A DNA stretch of 64,000 bases from Sulfurovaceae bacterium (GTDB lineage: Bacteria; Campylobacterota; Campylobacteria; Campylobacterales; Sulfurovaceae), in NCBI GenBank assembly GCA_028715055.1, contig JAQTLE010000004.1:96997-160996 (forward strand), written 5' to 3'. Of the stretch, positions 8,269-17,364 are shown one piece after another; positions within the stretch are counted from its first letter, which is position 1, and each line of letters opens with the position of its first letter. The notes beneath the pieces are model-generated. The model saw nothing but the letters and a program-made list of their open reading frames with translations, was not told where the DNA came from and did not search any database. A program made the position numbers and the translations under genes.

Positions 8269-9195
8269 ATGAAATATGCACAAAATGTTACTGAACTTGT
8301 GGGTAATACACCGTTGGTTAAACTTAAAAAAGCAAGTTTAAATGATGCTTTAGTATTGGGCAAATGCGAGTTCATGAATCCGACTCATTCCGTCAAAGAC
8401 AGGATAGGAATCGCAATGATAGATGATGCAATAAATAAAGGTCTTATAACGCCGGACACTACTATAATAGAGCCTACAAGCGGTAATACGGGAATAGGTT
8501 TAGCTTCGGTATGTGCAGCTAAGAATTTGAAATTGATCTTGACCATGCCTAGTTCCATGAGCATTGAAAGACAAAAGTTGCTAAAAGCCCTAGGAGCGAC
8601 TATAGTGCTAACCGATTCATCTAAAGGCATGAGCGGTGCGATCTCAATGGCAAATGAACTTAATGATAGTACGCCAAATTCTATAATACTTCAACAATTT
8701 GCCAACCAAAGCAATCCTGCAGTACATCGCGCTACAACAGCGCAGGAGATATGGCGCGATACAGATGGCAAGGTCGATATCGTAGTGGCCGCCGTAGGAA
8801 CTGGCGGTACAATTACAGGTATCGGAGAGAAATTACTAGAGCTCAATCCAAATATTCGTATTATAGCTGTAGAACCTAGTGCTTCACCAGTACTTAGCGG
8901 AGGTTCTCCAGCTCCACATGCGATACAAGGAATAGGAGCAGGATTTGTGCCATCTGTACTCAATACACATATTTATAATGAGATCATTAAAGTAAGTAAT
9001 GAAGATGCGATCCATACAGCCAGAAATTTGGCAAAAGAAGAGGGGTTGCTTGTCGGTATCTCAAGCGGCGCAAATGTATTTGCCGCCTCTCAGGTTGCAA
9101 ACAGAGAAGAAAATAAAGGCAAAACGATAGTAACTATTCTTTGCGATACCGGAGAGAGATATCTAAGTACGGCATTGTATAATGAAGACAATTAA
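8269..9195 (+). CDS. cysK: Cysteine synthase A (O-acetylserine sulfhydrylase)
   Basis: PLP enzyme that makes cysteine from O-acetylserine and sulfide, 308 residues, typical length. Motifs: [10 protein letters not shown], the PLP lysine at 43 in THSVKDRIG, the acetylserine loop [12 protein letters not shown], the phosphate-binding [10 protein letters not shown] and the C-terminal GISSGAN. It is the third gene of the metY-Rrf2-cysK operon and starts 9 bp after the regulator, with AGGAA upstream. The arrangement puts both sulfide-fixing reactions (homocysteine and cysteine) under one control. Confidence 0.95.
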   Translation: MKYAQNVTELVGNTPLVKLKKASLNDALVLGKCEFMNPTHSVKDRIGIAMIDDAINKGLITPDTTIIEPTSGNTGIGLASVCAAKNLKLILTMPSSMSIERQKLLKALGATIVLTDSSKGMSGAISMANELNDSTPNSIILQQFANQSNPAVHRATTAQEIWRDTDGKVDIVVAAVGTGGTITGIGEKLLELNPNIRIIAVEPSASPVLSGGSPAPHAIQGIGAGFVPSVLNTHIYNEIIKVSNEDAIHTARNLAKEEGLLVGISSGANVFAASQVANREENKGKTIVTILCDTGERYLSTALYNEDN

Positions 9196-9272
9196 CTTTA
9201 ATTAGTATTTAATAAAAAATTAATTATTTATAATAGATTATACAGTTAAGTTTTATGCTATTTTTTTAGCAA

Positions 9273-9278
9273 TATAAT
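9273..9278 (+). promoter_or_regulatory. -10 box before the lipoprotein gene
   Basis: TATAAT 35 bp before ATG 9313 in a very A+T-rich leader. No clear -35 element, as is usual for this phylum. A weak 5-bp hairpin (TGCTA 9256-9260 with TAGCA 9267-9271) lies just upstream. Confidence 0.45.
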
Positions 9279-9312
9279 ATACCAAAGCATAATAAAATAT
9301 TTGGGAAAAAAT

Positions 9313-9684
9313 ATGAAAAAATTTTTGATTGGTATTTTTATATTGACTAGCTTGGCATTGATAAATGGATGTGCTGTAAAGAGCAGCAAAATCAAAGCCG
9401 AATATATATCTCCTGTACAGTATCAATCATTTGAATGCACCAAGATATTAGATGAGATGCAAAGGGTTTCAGTCAGAACTGATGAACTTTCAAAAATACA
9501 AGACAAAGCTGCACATGACGATACCGTAAAAACAATAATGGGTGTGTTGATTTTTTCAGGAATAATACTCACCAATCAGAAAAAAACAGGAAACGAACCT
9601 GAAATTGCCCAATTGAAAGGCAAGTACGAAGCACTCGAAGAAATTTCATTGCAAAAACATTGCCAAAACATTGCCAAAAAATAA
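9313..9684 (+). CDS. Small lipoprotein of unknown function
   Basis: A 123-residue predicted lipoprotein starting at ATG 9313 (GGGAAAAAAT ahead; the TTG at 9301 is less likely). Signal peptide with lipobox LINGC, cleavage before Cys 21, mature part mostly charged helix with the segment FECTKILDEMQRVSVRTDEL, a second hydrophobic stretch around TIMGVLIFSGIIL (~75-88) and a C-terminal coiled region. I do not recognise a specific family. It stands alone between two promoters, so it is probably monocistronic. The internal hydrophobic stretch suggests membrane insertion in addition to lipid anchoring. Confidence 0.7.
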   Translation: MKKFLIGIFILTSLALINGCAVKSSKIKAEYISPVQYQSFECTKILDEMQRVSVRTDELSKIQDKAAHDDTVKTIMGVLIFSGIILTNQKKTGNEPEIAQLKGKYEALEEISLQKHCQNIAKK

Positions 9685-9769
9685 ATAAATATTTTACTAT
9701 GTAGAATTAATTCAGTTTTTTTAAAATATACAATATATATTAATTTTCTTATCCTAAAGTCATTTTGGG

Positions 9770-9775
9770 TACAAT
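9770..9775 (+). promoter_or_regulatory. -10 box of the metX operon
   Basis: TACAAT 30 bp before the metX ATG, preceded by GGG. No -35 element recognised. The 120-bp interval between the lipoprotein gene and metX otherwise holds only A+T-rich sequence. Confidence 0.4.
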
Positions 9776-9804
9776 AAGCAAAATATTATTCCCAAAAGCA
9801 GTTT

Positions 9805-10908
9805 ATGAAGATAACCACCAAACAAGCACATTTTAGCAGTCCGCTTTATCTTGAGAGCGGTCGTATATTAGAGCCATACACCATAGCGTATGAAACCTAT
9901 GGTGAACTCAATGATGATAAAAGCAATGTAATATTGGTATGCCATGCACTAAGTGGTTCTCATCACGCAGCAGGTACTTATGAAGGTGAAAAAAAGGCCG
10001 GTTGGTGGGATGGACTCATAGGTGATGGTAAAGCTGTGGATACAACCAAGTTTTTTGTGATATGTTCAAATGTCATAGGTAGCTGCTTTGGAACCACCGG
10101 CCCTATGAGTGATAATTATCCGTCGCATCAGCCATTCCGTCTAAAATTTCCTGTAGTAACTATCAAGGATATGGTGAGAGCTCAAATACATTTGCTTTCA
10201 CATCTGGGTATATATCGCTTAAAAGCTATCATAGGCGGCTCTATGGGCGGTATGCAGGCACTTCAATTTGCAGTTGATTATCCAAATCTGGCAGATCATA
10301 TTATTTCTATGGCAGCTACATATGCTACGCGACCATGGACAATAGCTTTTAATAAAGTTGCCGTAGAAGCTATCAGAACTGACCCTAGATTTGAGGATGG
10401 GAATTATGCAAAAGACGCTTTTAAAGAAGAAGGGCTTAGTGGTCTGGCTATTGGAAGAATAGCTGGACATATTTCATTTCTCTCTCCAAAATCAATGGAT
10501 AAAAAGTTTGATAGAAATTATGTAAGTACTGATGGACTTTTTGAGCTTTTTGGCAGGTATGAAGCAGAGAGATATATGGAGTACAATACGACAAACTTTA
10601 GTCGTAATTTTGATCCGCTAAGCTACCTATATATAGTCAAAGCTATTAATACCTTTAGTCTATCTCGCGGATATGATTCGCTGCATGATGCCATTTCGCG
10701 TATAAAATCAAATGTGCATCTATTTAGTTTCAGATCAGACTTTCTATTTTTTCCAGAAGAGATGGAACATATTTATAAGATGATGAAACGCAATGGGCAA
10801 TCATGTAGTTATAAAGAAGTAGATAGCGATTATGGGCATGATGCATTTTTGGTAGAAATTGATAAATTTGAAGATGATATCAGGAATATATTGGGAGATA
10901 AACAATGA
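9805..10908 (+). CDS. metX: Homoserine O-acetyltransferase
   Basis: Alpha/beta-hydrolase-fold acyltransferase that activates homoserine for methionine synthesis, 367 residues. Seen: HALSGSHHAAG, GWWDGLIGDG, SNVIGSCFGTTGP, the nucleophile elbow GGSMGGMQ (Ser 146), ATYATRPWTIAFN, the acid in SFRSDFLFFP and the catalytic His in YGHDAFL. Acetyl rather than succinyl donor is the family default. The product feeds MetY encoded upstream in a separate operon. It overlaps xseB by 4 bp (ATGA). Confidence 0.95.
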   Translation: MKITTKQAHFSSPLYLESGRILEPYTIAYETYGELNDDKSNVILVCHALSGSHHAAGTYEGEKKAGWWDGLIGDGKAVDTTKFFVICSNVIGSCFGTTGPMSDNYPSHQPFRLKFPVVTIKDMVRAQIHLLSHLGIYRLKAIIGGSMGGMQALQFAVDYPNLADHIISMAATYATRPWTIAFNKVAVEAIRTDPRFEDGNYAKDAFKEEGLSGLAIGRIAGHISFLSPKSMDKKFDRNYVSTDGLFELFGRYEAERYMEYNTTNFSRNFDPLSYLYIVKAINTFSLSRGYDSLHDAISRIKSNVHLFSFRSDFLFFPEEMEHIYKMMKRNGQSCSYKEVDSDYGHDAFLVEIDKFEDDIRNILGDKQ

Positions 10909-11108
10909 AGACTGAAACTTTTGAAGATAAAATAGCCGGCGCTAAAGGCATCATAGAAAAATTAATGCGTCAAGATATTCCACTAGAAGAGAGTGTTAAA
11001 CTTTATGAAGACGGATTAAAAACCATCAAAGAAGCCCAAAAAATGCTCGAAGAGGCAAAAGCAAAAATAACCATTATAGAACAAGACAGCATCAAGGCCA
11101 GGGAGTGA
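10905..11108 (+). CDS. xseB: Exodeoxyribonuclease VII small subunit
   Basis: The small helical subunit of exonuclease VII, which degrades single-stranded DNA together with XseA. 67 residues, typical. Recognised by FEDKIAGAKGIIEKL, IPLEESVKLYEDGL and the C-terminal coiled coil MLEEAKAKI. Translationally coupled at both ends: 4-bp overlap with metX and with the following nitrilase-fold gene. xseA is not in this window. Confidence 0.9.
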   Translation: MKTETFEDKIAGAKGIIEKLMRQDIPLEESVKLYEDGLKTIKEAQKMLEEAKAKITIIEQDSIKARE

Positions 11109-11905
11109 AAACACTAGTAGTGGCATCATTGCAACTCCAGACACTGGGGATGAATGGTTCTAAACTAGATTTTTATTTTAAAAATGCTCACTCCAGAGGT
11201 GCTAGATTGATTGTTTTTGGAGAATATGTATTAAATCATTTTTACAAAGAGTTGGCAAATATGCCAGCATCCATGGTGATAGAGCAAACAAATAAACATT
11301 TGACACTTTTGAAATCTTTGGCAAAAAAATACGATATGACCGTTATAGCTCCTATTATTTTGTATAAAAAAAACGGTTACCTCAAGGTAATTGCGAAGAT
11401 AACATCAAAACAAGTTTCTTATTATGAACAACAAATTCTCATATCATATGCTCATTGGGATGAGCAGAATTTTTTTATTAACAAAATAAAACCGCTTAAA
11501 TCCCCGATGGTTTTTTCAATAGACGGTTTTAGGGTTATGGTAATGGCAGGTTTCGAATTGCATTTTCCAGAGCTCTGGAAATTTGTAAGAGAAAAAAAGA
11601 TAGATTTGGTAGTGCTTCCAACATCTTCAACGTTTGGTTCGCATAATCGCTGGAGAGAGATCATTAAAACGCAAGCATTTTTATATGGATGTTATGTGCT
11701 TAGAGCAAATCGCTTAGGCGAGTATAATAGCAAAGATATTAAATGGCGTTTTTACGGAGATAGTATGCTGGTTAATCCGGACGGCGAAGTCGATATGATG
11801 TTAGAAGACAAAGAATCTATGCTAATTGAAGAGATAAGCAAAAAATTCGTGCGAGAACATCACAAGGCATGGCAATTTGAAAAAGCATTGCAAATAAGAC
11901 AATAA
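11105..11905 (+). CDS. Carbon-nitrogen hydrolase homologue lacking catalytic residues
   Basis: A 266-residue protein of the nitrilase fold, starting at GTG 11105. The first catalytic residue is present (Glu 40 in VFGEYVLN), and the structural segment FELHFPELW that follows the usual active Cys is clear. However the Cys position is Gly (AGFELHFPE, codon GGT at about residue 149) and the Lys region reads YEQQIL, with Gln where Lys is expected near residue 109. Two of three catalytic residues thus seem lost, so amidase or nitrilase activity is doubtful. It is cotranslated with metX and xseB. It may be a scaffold or regulatory pseudoenzyme; role unknown. Confidence 0.75.
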   Translation: MKTLVVASLQLQTLGMNGSKLDFYFKNAHSRGARLIVFGEYVLNHFYKELANMPASMVIEQTNKHLTLLKSLAKKYDMTVIAPIILYKKNGYLKVIAKITSKQVSYYEQQILISYAHWDEQNFFINKIKPLKSPMVFSIDGFRVMVMAGFELHFPELWKFVREKKIDLVVLPTSSTFGSHNRWREIIKTQAFLYGCYVLRANRLGEYNSKDIKWRFYGDSMLVNPDGEVDMMLEDKESMLIEEISKKFVREHHKAWQFEKALQIRQ

Positions 11906-11915
11906 AGGAGTTGTC

Positions 11916-12590
11916 ATGATACAAAAATCATATTTTCACAGACAAATTCAGCTTTGGGGCGAAACTACTCAAGAACTATTGGCTACTAAAAAAATAGCCA
12001 TAATAGGCAGCGGCGGGCTTGGTTCTTCATTGGCTTTGGCCCTTGGGACTAGCGGTATAGGCGAGATCGATATGATCGATTTCGACACTATTGCATTACA
12101 TAATATACACCGTCAAATTGCTTTTACATTAAAAGATGAAGGAAAGTATAAATCAAAAGTCGTAAGTCATTTAATAAAATCCAAAAATCCTTTTGTTAAA
12201 ACACAGGGCCTCGTGATGGATTTTGGAGAATTTAGTCATCTTGGCAAAAGATATGACCTTATTCTTGATGCCAGCGACAATTTTGATACTAGGCACCAGA
12301 TAGATGAGTATTCTAATGAATCTGGTATACCTTGGATATATGCAAGCGTAGAAGCATTTGTAGGGCAGGTCTGTTTTTTTGAGCGTGGAAGATTTACTAC
12401 ATTTAATACGCCCCCTCACATACCAAGCGGTATAGCTGCACCAATGGTTATGCAAGTGGCTTCGCTTGAGGCAAATTTAGCTTTGCGTTATCTAGCAGGA
12501 TTGAAAGTCACAAGAGATAAGCTCTATTATCTTTATTATGATGAATTTGGTGAATTCGTAATGCAAAAGTTTGGTTTGCCGACAACATAA
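11916..12590 (+). CDS. ThiF/MoeB/HesA-like adenylating protein
   Basis: E1-like adenylyltransferase, 224 residues, good AAAGGAG site. It has the nucleotide-binding IIGSGGLGSSLAL, the acidic segment MIDFDTIALHNIHRQ, and LILDASDNFDTRHQIDEY. These fit activation of a C-terminal Gly-Gly sulfur carrier such as ThiS or MoaD. The two CxxC zinc pairs of MoeB/ThiF are absent (only one Cys, in VGQVCFF) and the protein is shorter than the usual ~245-270. No sulfur-carrier gene is adjacent. Family firm, substrate unassigned. Confidence 0.82.
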   Translation: MIQKSYFHRQIQLWGETTQELLATKKIAIIGSGGLGSSLALALGTSGIGEIDMIDFDTIALHNIHRQIAFTLKDEGKYKSKVVSHLIKSKNPFVKTQGLVMDFGEFSHLGKRYDLILDASDNFDTRHQIDEYSNESGIPWIYASVEAFVGQVCFFERGRFTTFNTPPHIPSGIAAPMVMQVASLEANLALRYLAGLKVTRDKLYYLYYDEFGEFVMQKFGLPTT

Positions 12591-12618
12591 TTTTCGTTAT
12601 AAATCTAAAGAAAAATGG

Positions 12619-12624
12619 TAAAAT
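12619..12624 (+). promoter_or_regulatory. Extended -10 promoter of ridA
   Basis: TGG immediately before TAAAAT gives an extended -10 element 31 bp ahead of the ridA ATG. No -35 element seen. Confidence 0.45.
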
Positions 12625-12655
12625 ACGGATCAAATAATATAATTAAGGTTGATAC

Positions 12656-13033
12656 ATGAATATAATATCTACACAGAATGCCCCGCAAGCAATCGGACCA
12701 TACTCTCAAGCAATTGAAGTTAATGGAATGATTTATACATCAGGACAGATTGGACTTATGCCAAACGGCGAGATGGCCGGAAATGGTATCATTTCACAAA
12801 CCAATCAAGTTCTTAAAAATCTAAAAGCAGTTTTAGAAACAGGCGGAAGTTCTTTGGATAATGTTGTAAAAACCACTATTTTTTTAGCCGACATGGATGA
12901 TTTTGTGGCGGTTAATGAGATCTATGCGGAATATTTCGGCACTCATAAGCCAGCACGCAGCACAGTAGCAGCAAAAACTTTACCAAAAAATGCACTTGTT
13001 GAGATAGAATGTATAGCTGTGGCTGGCCATTAA
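12656..13033 (+). CDS. ridA: RidA-family enamine/imine deaminase
   Basis: Hydrolyses reactive enamine/imine intermediates released by PLP enzymes such as threonine dehydratase; acts in the cytosol as a trimer. 125 residues with the full signature: [25 protein letters not shown], and [20 protein letters not shown], including the conserved Arg in PARST that binds the substrate carboxylate. Own promoter upstream; followed by the ribosomal-protein operon. Standard member. Confidence 0.95.
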   Translation: MNIISTQNAPQAIGPYSQAIEVNGMIYTSGQIGLMPNGEMAGNGIISQTNQVLKNLKAVLETGGSSLDNVVKTTIFLADMDDFVAVNEIYAEYFGTHKPARSTVAAKTLPKNALVEIECIAVAGH

Positions 13034-13098
13034 CTTTAGGTTTTTGAATATGTTGATTAAAAATAGTTTAATTTAAAAAAGATTAAAGCTTATTTTGA

Positions 13099-13104
13099 TA
13101 TAAT
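13099..13104 (+). promoter_or_regulatory. Extended -10 promoter of rplU-rpmA
   Basis: TGA followed by TATAAT, 45 bp before the rplU start, within A+T-rich DNA; AAAGGG precedes the ATG. Typical for ribosomal genes of this phylum. Confidence 0.6.
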
Positions 13105-13148
13105 CACACACTTTTAATACCAAGTAAGAAATTAATAAAGGGTTTGCA

Positions 13149-13454
13149 ATGTACGCAATCATTAAAGCAAGTGGGCAACAATTCAAAGTCCAAGAGGGCG
13201 ATATCGTCTGTTTTGACAACATGAATTTAGAGCCTAAAAGTGCTGTAGAATTCAAAGAAGTTTTAGCACTAGATAACGGTACTTTGACTGTAGGTACTCC
13301 TTTTGTAGCGGGTGCAGTAGTTAAAGGTGAGGTCATCAACGAAGGTCGTGACAAAAAAGTCATCATCTATAAAAAACGAAGAAGAAAAGATTCTAAACTT
13401 AAAAGAGGTTTTAGAAGAGATTTCACTCGTGTAAGAATCACAAGTATAGCGTAA
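13149..13454 (+). CDS. rplU: 50S ribosomal protein L21
   Basis: Large-subunit protein of 101 residues that binds 23S rRNA. Recognised by [18 protein letters not shown], the central [14 protein letters not shown] and the basic [18 protein letters not shown], ending in RITSI. Directly followed by rpmA 10 bp downstream, the near-universal L21-L27 pair, and in the order rplU-rpmA-obg. Confidence 0.98.
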   Translation: MYAIIKASGQQFKVQEGDIVCFDNMNLEPKSAVEFKEVLALDNGTLTVGTPFVAGAVVKGEVINEGRDKKVIIYKKRRRKDSKLKRGFRRDFTRVRITSIA

Positions 13455-13464
13455 GGAGCATTTT

Positions 13465-13719
13465 ATGGCACATAAGAAAGGTCAAGGATCTACCCAAAAT
13501 AACAGAGACTCAGCTGGTCGTCGTTTAGGTGTAAAAAAATTTGGCGGTGAGGCAGTAATTCCTGGCAACATCATCATCAGACAAAGAGGTACAAAAGTAC
13601 ATCCTGGTAATGGCGTAGGCATGGGTAAAGACCACACTATCTTTGCACTTATTGAAGGTGTAGTTAAATTTGAAAACCGCACTTCAACTCAGAAAAAAGT
13701 TTCTGTAGTTCCAGCGTAA
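13465..13719 (+). CDS. rpmA: 50S ribosomal protein L27
   Basis: 84-residue protein near the peptidyl-transferase centre. N terminus [20 protein letters not shown] begins directly with the mature-type sequence, so there is no Firmicutes-type cleavable extension. Conserved [20 protein letters not shown] clear terminator follows. Confidence 0.98.
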   Translation: MAHKKGQGSTQNNRDSAGRRLGVKKFGGEAVIPGNIIIRQRGTKVHPGNGVGMGKDHTIFALIEGVVKFENRTSTQKKVSVVPA

Positions 13720-13728
13720 CACTTCTTC

Positions 13729-13760
13729 CAAGAAGCCTCTTTGGCTTCTTGCATTTTTTA
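13729..13760 (+). terminator. Intrinsic terminator after rpmA
   Basis: Nine-bp perfect stem CAAGAAGCC (13729-13737) / GGCTTCTTG (13743-13751) with a 5-nt loop, followed within two bases by a run of six T. One of the clearest terminators in the window; it separates the ribosomal pair from obg. Confidence 0.88.
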
Positions 13761-13824
13761 TTATTTCTCAATTCATTCATCCACAATTCGATTTTTATTT
13801 AGGCATTGTTAGGTCTATTTTGGA

Positions 13825-13830
13825 TATAAT
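13825..13830 (+). promoter_or_regulatory. -10 box of the obg-proB operon
   Basis: TATAAT 48 bp before the obg ATG, with no evident -35 element. Confidence 0.5.
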
Positions 13831-13878
13831 AAATCAATTTTCTAATTAAACCATAAGATATCAAAAGGTTAAGCATAT

Positions 13879-14970
13879 ATGTTTGTAGATAGAGTAGAAC
13901 TAACTGTCAGTTCAGGTAAAGGCGGAGCAGGAGCAGTATCATTTTGGACGGAGAAGTTCGTAGCTCAAGGCGGACCTGATGGTGGTGATGGCGGTAGAGG
14001 AGGTTCTGTATATATTCAAGTGGATAATAATACCGACACTTTAACAGCACTAAGAGGAAAGCACCACATCAAAGCCAAGAATGGACGTCCAGGTGAGGGT
14101 AGAAAAAAATATGGCAAAAGCGGTGAAGATGTTACTATTAGTGTGCCTCCAGGAACGCAGATCTTTGATGTTGAGACGGGAGAATTACTGCTTGACTTAA
14201 CAGAAGTCGGCGCTAATATCAAATTGTTTGAAGGCGGCAAGGGTGGGCTTGGAAATATGCACTTTAAAAATTCCAGCAACCAACGCCCTACATATGCCCA
14301 ACCAGGGCTTCCTGGAATCACTAAGCAAGTTAGATTTGAAATGAAGCTTATTGCCGATGTCGGACTTGTAGGATATCCTAATGTTGGAAAGTCTACGCTT
14401 ATTTCTGTGTTATCAAATGCTAGGCCAGAAATTGCTAATTATGAATTCACTACACTTGTCCCAAAATTGGGAGTGATTGAATATAGTGATTATGAATCTT
14501 TTGTTATGGCAGATATTCCAGGTATCATAGAAGGCGCTAGCGAAGGGAGAGGATTGGGGCATGAGTTTTTAAGACATATAGAGCGTACAGGCACGCTTCT
14601 TTTTATGATAGATGCCAGCAATTATAGAGCTATGGATTATCAATACGTCACACTTCAAGAAGAGCTGGATAAATATTCTAATGTGCTTGGGAGAAAAGCA
14701 TTTGGTATAGCTATCACCAAAATAGACGCTCTTGGCCATGATGAAACAAACGAAGTAATAAAAGAATTTTTAGATACTATCGGTTTGAAGCCAAATGATA
14801 ATTTGGCAATGTATCATCCAAATAGCAAATATTTATCCTATGGAAATATTGAGATTGATGCACCTCGCTTTGTATTGCCTATATCATCGGTGTCTCACAT
14901 AAATACCGAACCTTTACGTTATATACTCGGAGATTTTGTTAAACAACAAAAAAGTCAATCGGAGCAGTAA
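13879..14970 (+). CDS. obg: Obg/CgtA GTPase
   Basis: Essential ribosome-associated GTPase for 50S assembly and stress signalling, 363 residues. Glycine-rich Obg domain (1-~158: [35 protein letters not shown]) followed by the G domain with G1 GYPNVGKST (165-173), switch [11 protein letters not shown]3 DIPG, G4 TKID and G5-region ISSVS. It lacks a long acidic C-terminal extension. Two bases separate it from proB, so the pair is one transcription unit. Confidence 0.97.
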   Translation: MFVDRVELTVSSGKGGAGAVSFWTEKFVAQGGPDGGDGGRGGSVYIQVDNNTDTLTALRGKHHIKAKNGRPGEGRKKYGKSGEDVTISVPPGTQIFDVETGELLLDLTEVGANIKLFEGGKGGLGNMHFKNSSNQRPTYAQPGLPGITKQVRFEMKLIADVGLVGYPNVGKSTLISVLSNARPEIANYEFTTLVPKLGVIEYSDYESFVMADIPGIIEGASEGRGLGHEFLRHIERTGTLLFMIDASNYRAMDYQYVTLQEELDKYSNVLGRKAFGIAITKIDALGHDETNEVIKEFLDTIGLKPNDNLAMYHPNSKYLSYGNIEIDAPRFVLPISSVSHINTEPLRYILGDFVKQQKSQSEQ

Positions 14971-14972
14971 TT

Positions 14973-15734
14973 ATGAAAAGAATCGTTATTAAAGTGGGCT
15001 CGCATGTACTTACCGAAAACGGTAAGATATCTAAAGACAGAATGGCATCTTTAGTCGAGTTGATCGCCTCATTGCAACATACAAATAAAGAGATCATATT
15101 GGTAAGCTCTGGTGCTGTATCATCCGGATATACTCAACTAAAACTTGATAAATCTTTTATTCCAAACAAACAAGCTCTTGCTGCCATAGGCCAACCGTTG
15201 TTGCTTAGAATGTATCAAGAAAAGTTTGGGAAATTTAATATGCTATGTTCGCAAATACTTTTGACTGCATCTGACCTAGATTCACGCAAACGTACAGAAC
15301 ATGCAAAACAAGCCATAGAGGTATTGCTGGCTAATAAAGTGATCCCTATTATAAATGAAAACGATGTTACCGCCACTGAAGAGTTGGTTTTTGGAGACAA
15401 CGATAGATTATCAGCGCACGTTGCGTATCATTTTGATGCCGATATATTAGTTATTTTGTCAGACATAGACGGATACTATGACAAAGATCCTAGAAAATTT
15501 GTCGATGCTATTGTCTTCAAAGAACATGGATTTTTGGATAAAAAATCACTGACCAGCGAGCATACTCCAAATAATGAATTTGCAACCGGTGGTATAGTTA
15601 CCAAGCTTCAATCTGCTCAGTTTTTGCTAGAAAACGGTAAAGCCATGTTTTTAGCAAGCGGTTTCGATCTTAGTGATATCAAAAGCTTCTTAATCGATGG
15701 CATACAACGCGGCGGTACGTTGTTTAGAGTTTGA
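14973..15734 (+). CDS. proB: Glutamate 5-kinase, short form without PUA domain
   Basis: Phosphorylates glutamate in the first step of proline synthesis. 253 residues cover only the amino-acid-kinase domain: [57 protein letters not shown] and [15 protein letters not shown]. The C-terminal PUA domain of the ~367-residue enterobacterial form is absent, as is usual in this phylum. ATG 14973 is two bases after the obg stop. proA is not in this window. Confidence 0.95.
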   Translation: MKRIVIKVGSHVLTENGKISKDRMASLVELIASLQHTNKEIILVSSGAVSSGYTQLKLDKSFIPNKQALAAIGQPLLLRMYQEKFGKFNMLCSQILLTASDLDSRKRTEHAKQAIEVLLANKVIPIINENDVTATEELVFGDNDRLSAHVAYHFDADILVILSDIDGYYDKDPRKFVDAIVFKEHGFLDKKSLTSEHTPNNEFATGGIVTKLQSAQFLLENGKAMFLASGFDLSDIKSFLIDGIQRGGTLFRV

Positions 15735-15799
15735 CAATCATTATCTAAACAACTTTTGCCATAGCCTGTTATTCCATTAGATCATAACAAAATTTTTGG

Positions 15800-15805
15800 T
15801 ATTAT
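15800..15805 (+). promoter_or_regulatory. Extended -10 promoter of fmt
   Basis: TGG next to TATTAT, 31 bp before the fmt ATG. Probably starts the transcript that runs through birA, parA and parB. Confidence 0.45.
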
Positions 15806-15836
15806 TGCACTATATCACATTACTTAAAAGATCATC

Positions 15837-16748
15837 ATGAAAAATATCGTATATATGGGCACACCAGAGTATGCCAAAGTTATATTGGAAGCTATATTAA
15901 AAAATAGTGAATTTAAAGTAACCCTTGTTCTTACGCAGCCAGACCGTCCAGTAGGCAGACATCAAGAGCTCATGCCGCCTCCTGTTAAGTCTTTGGCATT
16001 AGAATTTGATTTGCCTATTTTGCAACCACAAAATCTAAAAGAAAACGGTGTTTATGAAGCCATAGTAGAGGCTAAACCGGATTTTATCGTAGTAGCCGCA
16101 TTTGGACAGCTTTTGCCAAGATCTATTCTTGATATTGCACCATGCATCAACCTCCATGCTTCGTTGCTTCCTATGTATCGTGGAGCCAGTCCTGTGCAAC
16201 AATCATTGCTAAATGGAGATAAATTTACCGGAATTACTGCTATGATGATCGAAGAAGGACTCGACAGTGGGCCTATGCTGGCATATAGATATTTTAAAAT
16301 CCCAGATGATATGGTCGTATCAGACTTAATGGATCAATTGAGCAATGATGCTGCGCTTTTGATAGTAGATGTGCTTAAAAATTTTGACAATCTAAATCCG
16401 ATCAAACAAACCACGGCAGCAGCAACACATTGTCACAAAATAGCAAAAAGCGACGGAGAGATAAAATTTGAAAATGCGCTTGATGTATCAAATAAATATC
16501 GTGCATTCTATAGCTGGCCAGGAGTATTTACGACAAACGGGCTTAAAATCTTAGAACTCAAGATTATCGAGAAAGAGAGCCAAAACAAAGCCGGAGAGAT
16601 ATTAGCAATTGAAAAAGATGATATTATAGTAGGATGCAGTGTCGGTTCAATCAAGATATCATCATTGCAACCACCATCTAAAAAAGCCATGATTGCTAAG
16701 GCTTATCTAGTAGGAAGGGGGCTGAAGGTTGGAGATACTCTCGTTTGA
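15837..16748 (+). CDS. fmt: Methionyl-tRNA formyltransferase
   Basis: Formylates initiator Met-tRNA using 10-formyl-THF. 303 residues: N-terminal formyltransferase fold with VYMGTPEYAK, TQPDRPVGR, catalytic INLHASLLPMYRGASP (Asn, His) and GLDSGPML (Asp), then the OB-like C-terminal domain from about residue 205 (YRAFYSWPGVFT). It overlaps birA by 20 bp. Confidence 0.96.
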   Translation: MKNIVYMGTPEYAKVILEAILKNSEFKVTLVLTQPDRPVGRHQELMPPPVKSLALEFDLPILQPQNLKENGVYEAIVEAKPDFIVVAAFGQLLPRSILDIAPCINLHASLLPMYRGASPVQQSLLNGDKFTGITAMMIEEGLDSGPMLAYRYFKIPDDMVVSDLMDQLSNDAALLIVDVLKNFDNLNPIKQTTAAATHCHKIAKSDGEIKFENALDVSNKYRAFYSWPGVFTTNGLKILELKIIEKESQNKAGEILAIEKDDIIVGCSVGSIKISSLQPPSKKAMIAKAYLVGRGLKVGDTLV

Positions 16749-17364
16749 TTCGCTACCATCTACCCAGCATTATCTTGTAGATGAAATAAAAAGCAATAGA
16801 ATTCAAGCCCCGATAGCTGTTATAGCAGACGAACAAACACATGGCATAGGCAGCAGAACAAATGAATGGCATGGAGTAAAAGGCAATTTTTTTGCTTCAT
16901 TTGCATTTTGTGTATCTGATTTGCCGTCCGATATGCCGCTGGCTTCAGCATCCATATATTTTGCGCATATTATGAAAGAAATATTATGTGACATGAAAGA
17001 TGGTATTTGGCTTAAGTGGCCTAATGATATATATCTTAATGAATACAAAATAGGAGGCGTAATAACGCAAAAAATTGATCAAAATTTAGTATGCGGCATC
17101 GGAATAAATCTTTTGAAAGCCCAAGAACCGTATACAAGTTTGGATATAAATATTAGTTCTTTTTTTCTTTTGGAAAAATATATAAAAGAGATAGAAAAAT
17201 TTCCAAAATGGAAGGAAGTTTTTAGAAAGGTTAAGCTAGAATTTGAAAACAACAGAGAATACTTTGTTCATATCAAAGATAATAAGAAAAGCTTATCAAA
17301 TGCCATGCTGTGCGATGATGGATCGCTTATATTAGATGGAGAAAAGGTATTTAGTTTAAGATGA
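16729..17364 (+). CDS. birA: Biotin-[acetyl-CoA-carboxylase] ligase
   Basis: Attaches biotin to carboxylase carrier protein. 211 residues from TTG 16729 inside fmt; this start gives [13 protein letters not shown], the expected first strand and STQ substrate motif. Also [15 protein letters not shown] (biotinyl-AMP loop), GNFFASF and [16 protein letters not shown]. There is no N-terminal helix-turn-helix, so it is a monofunctional ligase without repressor role. It overlaps parA by 4 bp. Confidence 0.92.
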   Translation: MEILSFDSLPSTQHYLVDEIKSNRIQAPIAVIADEQTHGIGSRTNEWHGVKGNFFASFAFCVSDLPSDMPLASASIYFAHIMKEILCDMKDGIWLKWPNDIYLNEYKIGGVITQKIDQNLVCGIGINLLKAQEPYTSLDINISSFFLLEKYIKEIEKFPKWKEVFRKVKLEFENNREYFVHIKDNKKSLSNAMLCDDGSLILDGEKVFSLR

